This document shows positions 16,665-25,275 of a stretch of 64,000 nt of DNA, piece after piece. The DNA comes from Limnohabitans sp. Rim47 (GTDB lineage Bacteria; Pseudomonadota; Gammaproteobacteria; Burkholderiales; Burkholderiaceae_C). Each line of letters begins with the position of its first letter. Position 1 is the first letter of the stretch. The stretch is from NCBI RefSeq assembly GCF_001517545.1, contig NZ_FBYA01000001.1, positions 619,268 through 683,267 of the forward strand, in the 5' to 3' direction. The notes under the pieces were generated by a model that made no database searches, was not told where the DNA came from, and saw nothing but the letters and a program-made list of their open reading frames with translations. A program made the position numbers and the translations under genes.

Positions 16665-17861
16665 ATGACCTCCTTGCCCGATACGCCTGTAGATGCACCG
16701 CTGTCTCTGTCCGCCTTGGCGGTTCAGCCCGATGCCCACACCCCACTGAGCCCGGCGCAGCAGCGTTTCAATGCCTTGTTGGCCCGCATCGAGTCGCTCT
16801 CGGGCCAGATTCAACGCTTGGAAGTTTGGTCAGACCAGCACCGTTACACCCACATTCAGGCCTTGCGTGAGTCGGTGCAACAAGCGCAGGCCCACCGAAA
16901 AAGTCTGTTGTTGTTTGTGCATGAACGCTTGCAGGCGGCAGACCTGACGGCACAGCAGCAACGCATGGCCCGTGGCAAGCTGCGCAGCCTGATCGAACAA
17001 CTGTCCGCCACTGCTGACCCACAAGTGCAGGCGCTGGCCGATTTGTACGTGAGCCAAGAGGACACCCAAGAGGCCGCCGAAGAACAGGCCGAGGCGGCCC
17101 AGCGCCTGCGTGAACGCATCGAAGAAGCGCTGGGCCAGCCGCTTGAGAAACCCAGCCAGTACCAGACGCCTGAAGAAATGATGCAGGCAGGCATGCGCCA
17201 GTGGCAGCGCCAGCAGCAAGCCGACGATGAACGCAAGGCCGACAAGCGTGCGGCCCGAAAAACGCAAAAACAAGCGCAAAAAGAGGCCCAAAAGAAAAGC
17301 ACTGCCGCCGACAAAGGCCACGTGCCGGTGGCCATGCAGGGCCAAACCGATGCCAAAAGCGCGATCCGCACGATTTATCGGCAACTGGCCAGCGCCTTGC
17401 ACCCGGACCGCGAACCCGACGAGTCAGCGCGTTTGCGCAAAACCGGTTTGATGAGCGAGGTCAATGCCGCTTATGAGAGAAATGACTTGACGACTTTGCT
17501 GCGACTGCAAATGCAGGTGAGCCAAGTCAACCCCCCAAACAAGGCAGGCACCGCACGCATGGCCGACGACAAATTGCTCGCCATGTGCCTGTTGCTCAAA
17601 GAGCAGGTGGCCGCGCTGGAAGACGACTTGGACCAGTTGCAAAGCCGTCTGAGTCGTGAGTTGTGTGTGCCGGTACGGGCCGACGCCGACGAGGCCTTGC
17701 TGAGCCAGTCATTGCAGCGCATCCAGGCCGATCAGCGCCACAGCGCAGACAGCCTGGCCCGTGATTTGCGCCGGATTCAAAACGAGGCAGAACTCAAGCG
17801 TTGGCTGAAAGAGCAGTGGCAGATGGCCAAGGAAGCCGTTGTGACTTCTATTGATTTTTGA
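16665..17861 (+). CDS. J-domain protein with coiled-coil N-terminus
   Basis: A 398-residue protein in which a J-domain (about 231-280: IRTIYRQLASALHPDRE...MSEVNAAYERNDLTTLL) is embedded in the middle. The HPD tripeptide that stimulates Hsp70 ATPase is at 246-248. The 230 residues before it are mostly charged helix with a Lys/Ala/Gln-rich stretch (AARKTQKQAQKEAQKK), and the C-terminus is helical again. There is no zinc finger or DnaJ C-terminal domain, so it is a class-C type co-chaperone. Its client is unknown. Confidence 0.82.
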   Translation: MTSLPDTPVDAPLSLSALAVQPDAHTPLSPAQQRFNALLARIESLSGQIQRLEVWSDQHRYTHIQALRESVQQAQAHRKSLLLFVHERLQAADLTAQQQRMARGKLRSLIEQLSATADPQVQALADLYVSQEDTQEAAEEQAEAAQRLRERIEEALGQPLEKPSQYQTPEEMMQAGMRQWQRQQQADDERKADKRAARKTQKQAQKEAQKKSTAADKGHVPVAMQGQTDAKSAIRTIYRQLASALHPDREPDESARLRKTGLMSEVNAAYERNDLTTLLRLQMQVSQVNPPNKAGTARMADDKLLAMCLLLKEQVAALEDDLDQLQSRLSRELCVPVRADADEALLSQSLQRIQADQRHSADSLARDLRRIQNEAELKRWLKEQWQMAKEAVVTSIDF

Positions 17862-17867
17862 GCCGCG

Positions 17868-18350
17868 TTAAAGCCACTTGTGCATGAAGCTGGCCTGGCC
17901 CGCTGCGGGGTCCAAGGCATAGGGTTCAAAACCAAAACCCACATAACTTTTCAGAGCCTGCGCATTGCCTGTCAGCACTTCGAGCGTGAGCTTGCAACAG
18001 CCGCGCGATTGGGCATGCTGTTGGGCGGCGGCCAGCAAGGCTTGGCCCACGCCTTGCCCACGGTGGCTGTGCAGCACGGCGATGTCGTGGATGTTCATCA
18101 AAGGTTTTGCCTTGAAGGTGGAATAGCCTTCGATGCAGTTGACCAGGCCCACAGGCGCATCGCCCAGCCAGGCAATGAAGCTGGCGGCAGCAGGCCGCGC
18201 AGCCAGGTCATCGCACAGGCGTGCCTTCACATCCTGCTGTAGGCCTTCACCACCGCCCATCGGGTCGCGCGCATAGGCATCAAGCAACATGACCAGTGCA
18301 TCGCGATCGGCGGGGTGGCGGTAATTGACAGGCAGGACGTGAAGGGTCAT
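17868..18350 (-). CDS. GNAT-family N-acetyltransferase
   Basis: A 160-residue acetyltransferase. The acetyl-CoA pyrophosphate loop is the segment HSHRGQGVGQALL (RGxGxG pattern, about 92-104), and the C-terminal LTLEVLTGNAQALKSYVGFGFEPY fits motif B. It starts 3 bases after the dadA-like stop and is probably co-transcribed with it. The acceptor substrate is unknown; an amino-acid or amine is plausible only from context. Confidence 0.9.
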   Translation of the reverse strand: MTLHVLPVNYRHPADRDALVMLLDAYARDPMGGGEGLQQDVKARLCDDLAARPAAASFIAWLGDAPVGLVNCIEGYSTFKAKPLMNIHDIAVLHSHRGQGVGQALLAAAQQHAQSRGCCKLTLEVLTGNAQALKSYVGFGFEPYALDPAAGQASFMHKWL

Positions 18351-18353
18351 GGT

Positions 18354-19637
18354 TCAAGCCGCTGCTGCAGCGGTGGTGGGTGTAGCAAACGAACGCGCAT
18401 TTTGCCCCATGCTTTGCAGCACATGCCCAGCCAGTTGGTGCGCCGTGATGGCCGACAAAGTCCAACCCAAATGGCCGTGACCGGTGTTGTAGAACACGTT
18501 GGCCTTTTTGCCTGCGCCGACACGCGGCAGCATGGTCGGCATCATGGGACGCAAACCGGCCCAGGGCTCCACGCGACGGGTGTCTACGCCCGGGAAGCAT
18601 TCGTTCACCCAGTTGACCAGGGGCTTGATGCGGTCGGCGCGAATGTCCAGGTCGATGCCGTTGAATTCGGCGGTGCCCGCCACGCGGAAACGGTCTGTGC
18701 CCAGACGGCTGGTGACCAGCTTGGTTTCGTCGTCCAGCAAACTCACTTGGGGTGCTGCGGCTTGGCTGGCTTCGTCGTTCAGGCCGACGGTGATCGAGTA
18801 GCCCTTGACCGGATAGATGTTCAAACGGTCGCCCAATTGAGCGGCCAACTTGCGTCCGTGCACGCCAGCGCAGATCACGATGCCGTCAAAGCTGAGGGTC
18901 TCGGTTTGGCCTTGGTGCTGCACTTGCACCGTGGCGGTTTGGCCATTGGCATCGACGCTCAGTACTTGGTGTTCAGTCAAGATTTTCACGCCCAAGCGTT
19001 CGCAAGCTTTGGCCAAGCCAAAAGTGAACTTGTGGATGTCGCCCGTTGAATCACTTTCGGTGAAATAACCGCCGTAGTACTGGCCTTGCAATGTGGGTTC
19101 GATGGCTTTCATTTCGGAGGGCGTCACGGCCCGGCGCGGCAGCCCGCCTTGCGCCAGCAGTTTGGACACTTCGCCAGCGTGGTCAAAGCCTTTTTTATCG
19201 CGGTAGATGTGCAAGATGCCTTCGCGCTTGTGGTCGAAGTCGATGCCTTCGGCCTTGGCCCACGCAAAGTGGTGTTCGCGCGACGCGATGGCCAGTTGGG
19301 CCGTGGCGATGGTGTTCTCTTTGTACTTGGGAATGGCGGCCACAAATTCGGCCATCCAGCTGAGTTTGTGCCAAGTGGGCGCTGGGTTCATCAAGAGCGG
19401 GGCGTCGCTCTTGAGCATCCATTTGAGGCCCTTGATGATGGTCGACGGGTGAGTCCAGACCTCGGCGTTGGATGCGGAGAGCTGACCGCCATTGGCATAG
19501 GATGTTTCCATGCCGGGGTAGCGATTTTTCTCGATCAGGGTGACCTGGATGCCTTGTTGGGCCAGTGCATAGGCGCTGGTGATGCCCGTGATGCCGCCGC
19601 CGACAATCACCATGTGTTTTTTGACCCTGTTTGTCAT
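18354..19637 (-). CDS. dadA: D-amino acid dehydrogenase small subunit-like FAD oxidoreductase
   Basis: A 427-residue DAO-family flavoprotein. The FAD loop VIVGGGITGITSAYALA (about 10-26), the ANGGQLSAS segment near 49-57 and a C-terminal GHGHLGWTLSAITAHQLAG are typical of DadA, which oxidises D-amino acids at the membrane and passes electrons to quinones. A tandem glycine riboswitch precedes it by about 70 bp, which suggests glycine or a derivative as substrate; that is inference. A GAGAG ribosome site lies near the ATG. A GNAT gene follows. Confidence 0.9.
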   Translation of the reverse strand: MTNRVKKHMVIVGGGITGITSAYALAQQGIQVTLIEKNRYPGMETSYANGGQLSASNAEVWTHPSTIIKGLKWMLKSDAPLLMNPAPTWHKLSWMAEFVAAIPKYKENTIATAQLAIASREHHFAWAKAEGIDFDHKREGILHIYRDKKGFDHAGEVSKLLAQGGLPRRAVTPSEMKAIEPTLQGQYYGGYFTESDSTGDIHKFTFGLAKACERLGVKILTEHQVLSVDANGQTATVQVQHQGQTETLSFDGIVICAGVHGRKLAAQLGDRLNIYPVKGYSITVGLNDEASQAAAPQVSLLDDETKLVTSRLGTDRFRVAGTAEFNGIDLDIRADRIKPLVNWVNECFPGVDTRRVEPWAGLRPMMPTMLPRVGAGKKANVFYNTGHGHLGWTLSAITAHQLAGHVLQSMGQNARSFATPTTAAAAA

Positions 19638-19678
19638 GGGAGTTCTCTCAGTAAAAGCGTCTCAAACGGATGGACGAA

Positions 19679-19699
19679 CTGCACACCGAATGTGTGCAG
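19679..19699 (-). promoter_or_regulatory. Hairpin between riboswitch and dadA start
   Basis: A perfect 8-bp stem (CTGCACAC/GTGTGCAG) with a 5-base loop lies between aptamer 2 and the dadA start. No U-tract follows, so it is not a standard terminator; it could belong to the riboswitch expression platform. Confidence 0.5.
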
Positions 19700-19707
19700 A
19701 ACGACCC

Positions 19708-19899
19708 CCTCTGTTTGAAACCTGAGAGATTCACCCGGCCCGGATGGGGCATGGGTTTGCTCCTGCGGTGTGCCGGGAGACGAATCCCGGCAACTCTTCA
19801 GAGTGCATTGTTCACCACGGTCCTTTTGCCTGAGAGTTTCCGGGGTGGTTGCTCCTTCGGCGTTGAAGGCTTGGGGCCTTCAATCTCTCCCACGGTGAA
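19708..19899 (-). promoter_or_regulatory. Tandem glycine riboswitch (two aptamers)
   Basis: Read on the minus strand, aptamer 1 (19899 to about 19811) has GGAGAG, then GCCGAAGGAGCAA, then AAACTCTCAGGCAAAAGGAC, closed by a TTCACC/GGTGAA stem. Aptamer 2 (about 19805 to 19708) has CTCTGAAGAG, GCAGGAGCAAACC and ATCTCTCAGG, closed by CTCTG/CAGAGG-like ends. These are the conserved cores of the tandem glycine riboswitch. It lies in the leader of the dadA-like gene and downstream of gcvH, so dadA is the direct regulatory target. Confidence 0.93.
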
Positions 19900-19919
19900 C
19901 GTCGGATTGGGTCCGACTC

Positions 19920-19950
19920 GGGGTGACGGTTGCAAAACCGGCGTCACCCC
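19920..19950. promoter_or_regulatory. Stable hairpin between gcvH and the riboswitch
   Basis: A 9-bp GGGGTGACG/CGTCACCCC stem, with an inner GGTT/AACC pair around GCAA, lies 37 bp beyond the gcvH stop. No U-run follows on either strand, so a terminator is not proven; it may protect the gcvH mRNA end. Confidence 0.45.
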
Positions 19951-19987
19951 ACTTGGAAGCTGAAAAAGGGGATTCTACAGACAGCGC

Positions 19988-20359
19988 TCAGGCTGTCAAT
20001 TTTTGGTAGCTGGCCTCGTCATGCAAAGCGTCCAAGTCGGCGCGCTGGGTCAGCTTGACTTTGAAAAACCAACCTTGACCCAAAGGATCGGAGTTGGCCA
20101 GGGACGGGTCTGCGCGCAGAGCCTCATTGACCTCGATGATTTCTCCACCGGCAGGCATGTGCACGTCGGCTGCGGCTTTGACCGACTCGACCACGCCAGC
20201 CACCTCTTTGGCGGCAAATGTTTTGCCGATCTCGGGCAGATCCACAAACACAATATCTCCCAAGGTGTCTTGGGCGTGCACGGTGATGCCCATGACCGCG
20301 GTGTCGCCGTCACCTTCGATTTGGAGCCAAGTGTGGTCTTCGGAGTAGTGGATGGGCAT
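19988..20359 (-). CDS. gcvH: Glycine cleavage system H protein
   Basis: A 123-residue lipoyl carrier protein. MPIHYSEDHTW starts the family pattern; the lipoylated lysine is in VESVKAAADVHMP, and the LGQGWFFKVKL C-terminal strand is present. It shuttles the aminomethyl group between P and T proteins and may also donate lipoate. No gcvT or gcvP is adjacent, which is unusual. The ATG at 20359 lacks a clear ribosome site and lies about 8 bases after the U-tract of a terminator-like hairpin. A GTG at 20413 in frame would put the hairpin inside the gene and is less likely. Confidence 0.95.
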   Translation of the reverse strand: MPIHYSEDHTWLQIEGDGDTAVMGITVHAQDTLGDIVFVDLPEIGKTFAAKEVAGVVESVKAAADVHMPAGGEIIEVNEALRADPSLANSDPLGQGWFFKVKLTQRADLDALHDEASYQKLTA

Positions 20360-20366
20360 GGTGAAT

Positions 20367-20398
20367 AACAAAAAAAGCCTGGCCTTCAGGGGCCAGGC
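20367..20398 (-). terminator. Rho-independent terminator of the TRAP operon
   Basis: On the minus strand, GCCTGGCC-CCTGAA-GGCCAGGC followed by a run of seven Ts. It lies 27 bp after the TRAP large-permease stop and only 8 bases before the gcvH start codon. Confidence 0.85.
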
Positions 20399-20425
20399 GT
20401 TGTGTAAAAACACTAAATTTTAGCT

Positions 20426-21703
20426 TTATTTGGCGTAAACCAAATCCCGCAAAGTCAATGACAAGGCCGGCACGTAGCTCACCACCATCAGGCAGACCAA
20501 GATGACCAGGACAAAGGGAATCAGGTCTTTGATCATCCGGTCCAGCGAGATGCGGGCAACGGTGCAGGCCGCGAACAGGTTCACACCAAAAGGCGGTGTG
20601 ATCATGCCCAAGGCCAGGTTGACAACCATGACCAGACCAAAGTGCACAGGGTCGATGCCGAAGTGCACGGCCACAGGGGCCAAGATGGGGGCCAGCACAA
20701 TGATGGCTGCGCTGGTTTCGATGAACATGCCGATGAAGAACAAGGCCGCATTGACACCCAACAGGAAATAAGCGGGTGACTTGAGCACATCTTGCAACCA
20801 GTGGCCAATGGCTTCGGGCACGCCTGCGCGTGTGATCAAAAATGCGAACAAACCTGCGTTGGCAATGATGAACATGATCACCGCGCTTGACAGCACAGAT
20901 TTGCGCATGATCGTGAACAGGTCTTTCAGCTTGATCTCGCGGTAGATGAGCGTGCCGACCAACAGCGCATAAAACACCGCGACCGCCGAGGCTTCTGTGG
21001 GCGTGAACACCCCGCCGTAAATACCGCCGAGAATGATCACCGGCATCATGAGCGCCCAACCGGCCTGCCATGTGGCCTTGCCAAAACTGAGGCGACCATC
21101 GCCATCGTTTTTGCCCCAGCCTTTGTATTTGCAATACACCCACACCCAGAACATCAGGGCGACACCAATGAACAGGCCCGGACCAAAACCAGCAATGAAC
21201 AACTCGCCAATCGACACCTCAGCGCTGACGCCATAAAGAATCATCGGAATCGAGGGCGGAATGATCACCCCCAGTTCGGCCGAGGTGGCTTGCAATGAAG
21301 CCGCATAGGTGGTTGGGTAGCCGTGCTTGATGAGCGCCGGAATCAGGATGGTGCCGATGGCGAAGGTGGTGGCCACCGACGAGCCCGACACTGCCGCAAA
21401 GATCATGCACGTCAGCACGCAGGTCATGGGCAAACCGCCTTGAACGCCGCCTACGATGCTCTTGGCAAACTCCACCAGGCGGCGCGAGATGCCGCCGGTC
21501 TCCATGATGTTGCCAGCCAAGATGAAGAAGGGGATGGCGGCCAGCGGAAACTTGTTGATCGAATTGAACATCTCCTTAACGGAGATGAGCATGTTGGCGT
21601 TGCCGATTTGAATGCCCACGATGGCCGACAAACCAATCGACACGGCCACGGAAATGGTGAGTGCAAAACACAGCACCATGGTGCAAAGCATGACGACGCT
21701 CAT
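20426..21703 (-). CDS. dctM: TRAP transporter large permease (DctM)
   Basis: A 425-residue, 12-13 helix integral membrane protein, the ion-coupled channel subunit of a tripartite ATP-independent periplasmic transporter. The segments AAIPFFILAGNIMETGG, VSGSSVATTFAIG and ELGVIIPPSIPMILYG, plus GMITPPFGVNLFAA near the end, are family signatures. The start overlaps the stop of the small permease gene by 4 bp. The substrate is probably an organic acid, judging by the binding protein. Confidence 0.95.
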   Translation of the reverse strand: MSVVMLCTMVLCFALTISVAVSIGLSAIVGIQIGNANMLISVKEMFNSINKFPLAAIPFFILAGNIMETGGISRRLVEFAKSIVGGVQGGLPMTCVLTCMIFAAVSGSSVATTFAIGTILIPALIKHGYPTTYAASLQATSAELGVIIPPSIPMILYGVSAEVSIGELFIAGFGPGLFIGVALMFWVWVYCKYKGWGKNDGDGRLSFGKATWQAGWALMMPVIILGGIYGGVFTPTEASAVAVFYALLVGTLIYREIKLKDLFTIMRKSVLSSAVIMFIIANAGLFAFLITRAGVPEAIGHWLQDVLKSPAYFLLGVNAALFFIGMFIETSAAIIVLAPILAPVAVHFGIDPVHFGLVMVVNLALGMITPPFGVNLFAACTVARISLDRMIKDLIPFVLVILVCLMVVSYVPALSLTLRDLVYAK

Positions 21704-22194
21704 TGTGCGGTCTCCAATTCAAGGCGCTGTGGATCAAGCCAATTGCCGATGATGCTGATCACGCTGAAGCACGCGCCCACCGGCAAAGCCATGTAGGCCC
21801 AAAACATGGACACATCTTCCAGACCGATCATGGACTGGACTTTGCCCCGATTGGCATAGTCCCAACCCCACCAGATGATGATGCACACCAAAGTCAGCGC
21901 GGCAACCGCCACTGCAGTGTCCAGAGCTTTTTTCATGCGCGGCCCGCTCCAGCGGTACAGCACGTCCACGCTCACCATGGAGCCCTGACGAAAGGCCATG
22001 GGGATGCCCATGAAAACCATCCAGATCAAGCTGAAGCGGATGATGACCTCGGTCCATTCGAGTGGCAGCTCGAGCACAAAGCGGGTGAAAATTTGCAACA
22101 TGCCCAAACTGGCCGCAACGGTCAGCATCAAACAGGCCACGAGCATGGACAAAGCGGTAGTCCACCTCTCTACGCTCAAATAAAGCGATCGCAT
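21700..22194 (-). CDS. dctQ: TRAP transporter small permease (DctQ)
   Basis: A 164-residue protein with four hydrophobic helices; the small membrane subunit that pairs with DctM. LEWTEVIIRFSLIWMVFMGIPMAFRQGSMVSVDVL contains the conserved E-rich and F-R-G-x-H/M pattern of DctQ. AAGGA precedes the ATG. A hairpin terminator lies between it and the binding-protein gene upstream. Confidence 0.94.
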   Translation of the reverse strand: MRSLYLSVERWTTALSMLVACLMLTVAASLGMLQIFTRFVLELPLEWTEVIIRFSLIWMVFMGIPMAFRQGSMVSVDVLYRWSGPRMKKALDTAVAVAALTLVCIIIWWGWDYANRGKVQSMIGLEDVSMFWAYMALPVGACFSVISIIGNWLDPQRLELETAQ

Positions 22195-22220
22195 AAAAAT
22201 TCCTTTTCAACAAAATCAAA

Positions 22221-22250
22221 AACGCCCGCCAATCCAAGATTGGTCGGGCG
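22221..22250 (-). terminator. Attenuating hairpin between dctP and dctQ
   Basis: A 14-bp stem with one bulge (AACGCCCG...CGGGCGTT arms) followed on the minus strand by TTTTTGATTTT. It lies 18 bp after the dctP stop and would let the binding protein be made in excess over the permease. It can also act on the plus strand. Confidence 0.85.
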
Positions 22251-22268
22251 TTTCATACAAGCGTCTAA

Positions 22269-23240
22269 TCACTTGAAATTGCGGATGCGATCCAGGTTGG
22301 GTTTACCGAACTGCTTTTCAAACTCGGCGTTGATGGGGCCCAAGGTGGCGACGAACTTGGATTTGTCCACGTTCTCGATCACGTTCATGCCTTTTTTACG
22401 CAACTCAGCTACGCCATTGGCATCGTCCTTGTCAACGCGTGCACGGTTGACCTTGACGGCTTCTTTTGCTGCATCCAGGAAGATCTGCTTGTCAGCAGCG
22501 CTCAATTTGTCGTAGGTGGCTTTGTTCATCAAGATGATGCAAGGTGAGTAGACGTGGCCAGTCAGCGACAGGTGCTTTTGCACTTGGTCAAAGTTGGACG
22601 CCATGATCACCGACAAGGGGTTTTCTTGGCCGTCCACAGTGCCTTGCTGCAAGGCGGTGAATACTTCAGGAAACGCCATGGGAGTGGTCACGATGCCCAG
22701 ACCTTTGTAGGCGGCAACGTGCACGGGGTTTTCCATGGTGCGCATTTTCAGGCCCTTCAAATCGCTTGGCTCGTTAACGGCACGCTTGCTGTTGGTCATG
22801 TGACGCACGCCGTTTTCACCCCAGGCCAAGGCCTTGAATCCTTTGGATTCGAACTTGGTCAGCAACTCTTGGCCAATGGGGCCGTCCAGCACCGCACGAG
22901 CGTGCGCTTTGTCACGGAACAAAAAAGGCACGTCAAGAATGCGTGCTTCGGGAACGAAATTGGGCACAGGACCTGTGGATGTGGTGGCCAACTCTTGGGT
23001 GCCCAGTTGCACCGATTCGATGGACTCACGCTCGCCGCCCAAAGAGCCGGAGTAGAAGTTCTGGATCTTGATGCGACCGTTGGTGCGCTTTTCTACTTCT
23101 TTGGCCAAGGTGTCGATGGCCTCACCTTGGTGAGAATTTTGTGCGATCGAAATGCTGTTGCGCATGACGGTTTGAGCAGAGGCGGTAGACATGAAGCCGA
23201 TGGCCAAAGTCAGGCCCAACACCAATTTGTTCAATTTCAT
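22269..23240 (-). CDS. dctP: TRAP transporter substrate-binding protein (DctP)
   Basis: A 323-residue periplasmic receptor with a signal peptide (LVLGLTLAIGFMSTASA, cleavage near 22). The SGSLGGERESIESVQLG segment, LKMRTMENPVH with the carboxylate-binding Arg, and EVFTALQQGTVDGQENP are DctP-family motifs. Arg in this position generally means a carboxylate ligand; the exact substrate is unknown. GAGGAG lies 6 bases before the ATG. It is the first gene of the P-Q-M operon. Confidence 0.95.
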   Translation of the reverse strand: MKLNKLVLGLTLAIGFMSTASAQTVMRNSISIAQNSHQGEAIDTLAKEVEKRTNGRIKIQNFYSGSLGGERESIESVQLGTQELATTSTGPVPNFVPEARILDVPFLFRDKAHARAVLDGPIGQELLTKFESKGFKALAWGENGVRHMTNSKRAVNEPSDLKGLKMRTMENPVHVAAYKGLGIVTTPMAFPEVFTALQQGTVDGQENPLSVIMASNFDQVQKHLSLTGHVYSPCIILMNKATYDKLSAADKQIFLDAAKEAVKVNRARVDKDDANGVAELRKKGMNVIENVDKSKFVATLGPINAEFEKQFGKPNLDRIRNFK

Positions 23241-23393
23241 TCGAAGCTCCTCGTGGATGAGTGGACGACAACAGGTTGCGAATCAACTTGTCATACAAGT
23301 TTAATTATGGAGGGCTCTTTGGCCAGATGGCCTACGGGTTTTCGAGGGGGTGGTGATGCCAAAGTGACGGCAAGCATCGCAAGCGGATTCGTC

Positions 23394-23418
23394 AAAAAAA
23401 AGGCCCCTTGCGGGGCCT
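23394..23418 (-). terminator. Rho-independent terminator of ETF-QO gene
   Basis: Stem AGGCCCC/GGGGCCT with a short loop, followed on the minus strand by a T-run of about eight, 20 bp after the etf-QO stop. Confidence 0.88.
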
Positions 23419-23437
23419 CTTTGAAAACAGGGCAATC

Positions 23438-25129
23438 TCACATGCCGGTGTAATTGGGGCCACCGCCGCCCTCGGGCGTGACCCAGACGATGTTTTGGGT
23501 GGGGTCTTTGATGTCACAAGTTTTGCAGTGCACGCAGTTTTGCGCATTGATCTGCAAGCGGTCGCTGTTGTCTGCGTTCTTGACGTATTCGTACACACCG
23601 GCCGGGCAGTAGCGGCTTTCGGGCCCGGCAAATTGGGCCAGGTTGATGCTGACGGGCACCGAGGCGTCTTTGAGCGTCAAATGCGCTGGTTGGTTTTCTT
23701 CGTGGTTGGTGTTGCTGATGAACACGCTGCTCAAACGGTCAAACGTGAGCTTTCCATCGGGTTTGGGGTAGTCGATCTTTTTGCACTCGGCGGCGGGTTT
23801 GAGGTAAGTGTGGTCGGCTTTGTCGCGACGCAGCGTCCAAGGAATGTGGCCGCGCAACACAAACTGCTCGAACCCGTTCATGAGTGTGGCCACGGTCAGG
23901 CCTTTTTTGAACCAGCTCTTGAAGTTGCGCGATTTGTTCAGTTCGGAGTGCAACCAACTGGCTTCAAAGGCCTCGGGGTAGGCGGCCAATTCGTCGTGCT
24001 GACGGCCTGATTGCAGAGCGTCGTAAGCGGCTTCGGCCGCCAGCATGCCGGTCTTGATGGCGGCATGGCTGCCCTTGATGCGGCTGACGTTCAGATAACC
24101 GGCATCGCAGCCGACCAGCGCGCCACCGGGGAACACGGTTTTAGGTAGGCTCATCAAGCCGCCTGCGGTGATGGCGCGTGCGCCGTAGCCGATGCGCTTG
24201 GCATTGACCTCACCCTTGGCATCTGTGAAGTACCACTTGATGTTGTTGTGGGTTTTCCAGCGCTGGAACTCTTCAAACGGGCTCAACCAAGGGTTGGCAT
24301 AGTCCAGGCCAACCACGTAACCGATGGCGATCTTGTTGTCTTCCATGTGGTACATGAACGCGCCACCATAGGTGTCGTTGTTCATGGGCCAACCTGCTGT
24401 GTGCATCACAAAACCAGGGGTGTGGCGTGAAGGGTCAATCTCCCAGACTTCTTTGATGCCGATGCCGTAGGTTTGAGGGTCGCGGCCCTCGTCGAGTTTG
24501 TACTTGGCGATCAGTTGCTTGCCCAGATGGCCGCGTGCGCCTTCGGCAAACACCGTGTATTTGGCGTGCAATTCCATGCCCAGCTGGAAGTTCTCTGTCG
24601 GCTCACCGTCTTTGCCCACGCCCATGTTGCCAGTGGCCACGCCCTTGACCGAACCGTCTTCGGTGTACAGCACTTCGGCAGCGGTGAAGCCGGGGAAGAT
24701 TTCCACGCCCAGATTTTCGGCCTGCTGGCCCAGCCAACGTGTGAAGTTGCTCAGGCTGATGATGTAGTTGCCATGGTTTTGTGCGCATTCGGGCAAGAAG
24801 ATGCCGGGGGTGCGGGTGGCGCCGGTTTCGCTCAAAAAGCTCCAGGCGTCATCCGTCACGGGCTGGTTGAGCGGCGCCCCGCGTTCTTTCCAATCAGGGA
24901 AAAGTTCGGTCAGAGCCTTGGGATCCATGATCGCGCCCGAGAGGATGTGGGCACCAGGCTCTCCGCCCTTTTCCAGCACCACAACCGACACATCGCTGCC
25001 TTTTTCTGCCGCCAGCTGCTTCAGACGGATGGCCGTGGACAGGCCTGCGGGGCCGCCACCCACCACGACCACGTCGTATTCCATGGATTCTCGCGGGCCA
25101 TAAGTGCTCAAAATTTCTTCGGGGCTCAT
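23438..25129 (-). CDS. Electron transfer flavoprotein-ubiquinone oxidoreductase
   Basis: A 563-residue membrane-associated enzyme that moves electrons from reduced ETF to ubiquinone during fatty acid and amino acid oxidation. The FAD loop VVGGGPAGLSTAIRL is near residues 22-36. The C-terminal 4Fe-4S motif is seen as CPAGVYEYV...NCVHCKTCDIKDPTQNI, and the end VTPEGGGGPNYTGM is family-typical. It is single and followed by its own terminator; the ETF subunit genes are not in this window. Confidence 0.97.
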   Translation of the reverse strand: MSPEEILSTYGPRESMEYDVVVVGGGPAGLSTAIRLKQLAAEKGSDVSVVVLEKGGEPGAHILSGAIMDPKALTELFPDWKERGAPLNQPVTDDAWSFLSETGATRTPGIFLPECAQNHGNYIISLSNFTRWLGQQAENLGVEIFPGFTAAEVLYTEDGSVKGVATGNMGVGKDGEPTENFQLGMELHAKYTVFAEGARGHLGKQLIAKYKLDEGRDPQTYGIGIKEVWEIDPSRHTPGFVMHTAGWPMNNDTYGGAFMYHMEDNKIAIGYVVGLDYANPWLSPFEEFQRWKTHNNIKWYFTDAKGEVNAKRIGYGARAITAGGLMSLPKTVFPGGALVGCDAGYLNVSRIKGSHAAIKTGMLAAEAAYDALQSGRQHDELAAYPEAFEASWLHSELNKSRNFKSWFKKGLTVATLMNGFEQFVLRGHIPWTLRRDKADHTYLKPAAECKKIDYPKPDGKLTFDRLSSVFISNTNHEENQPAHLTLKDASVPVSINLAQFAGPESRYCPAGVYEYVKNADNSDRLQINAQNCVHCKTCDIKDPTQNIVWVTPEGGGGPNYTGM

Positions 25130-25275
25130 GAACGTCTCTGTTTGAAGTTGTGGATTCGGGCCGGCACGGGCGTGTCGGGCGTGTGACTCATTTTATGCGG
25201 CAGAAAGGCGCTTGCCCCGCACAATGGCGTCACCCGTTGGCAGCGACGGGGACGAACCCCTTTGGAGAATTTGCC

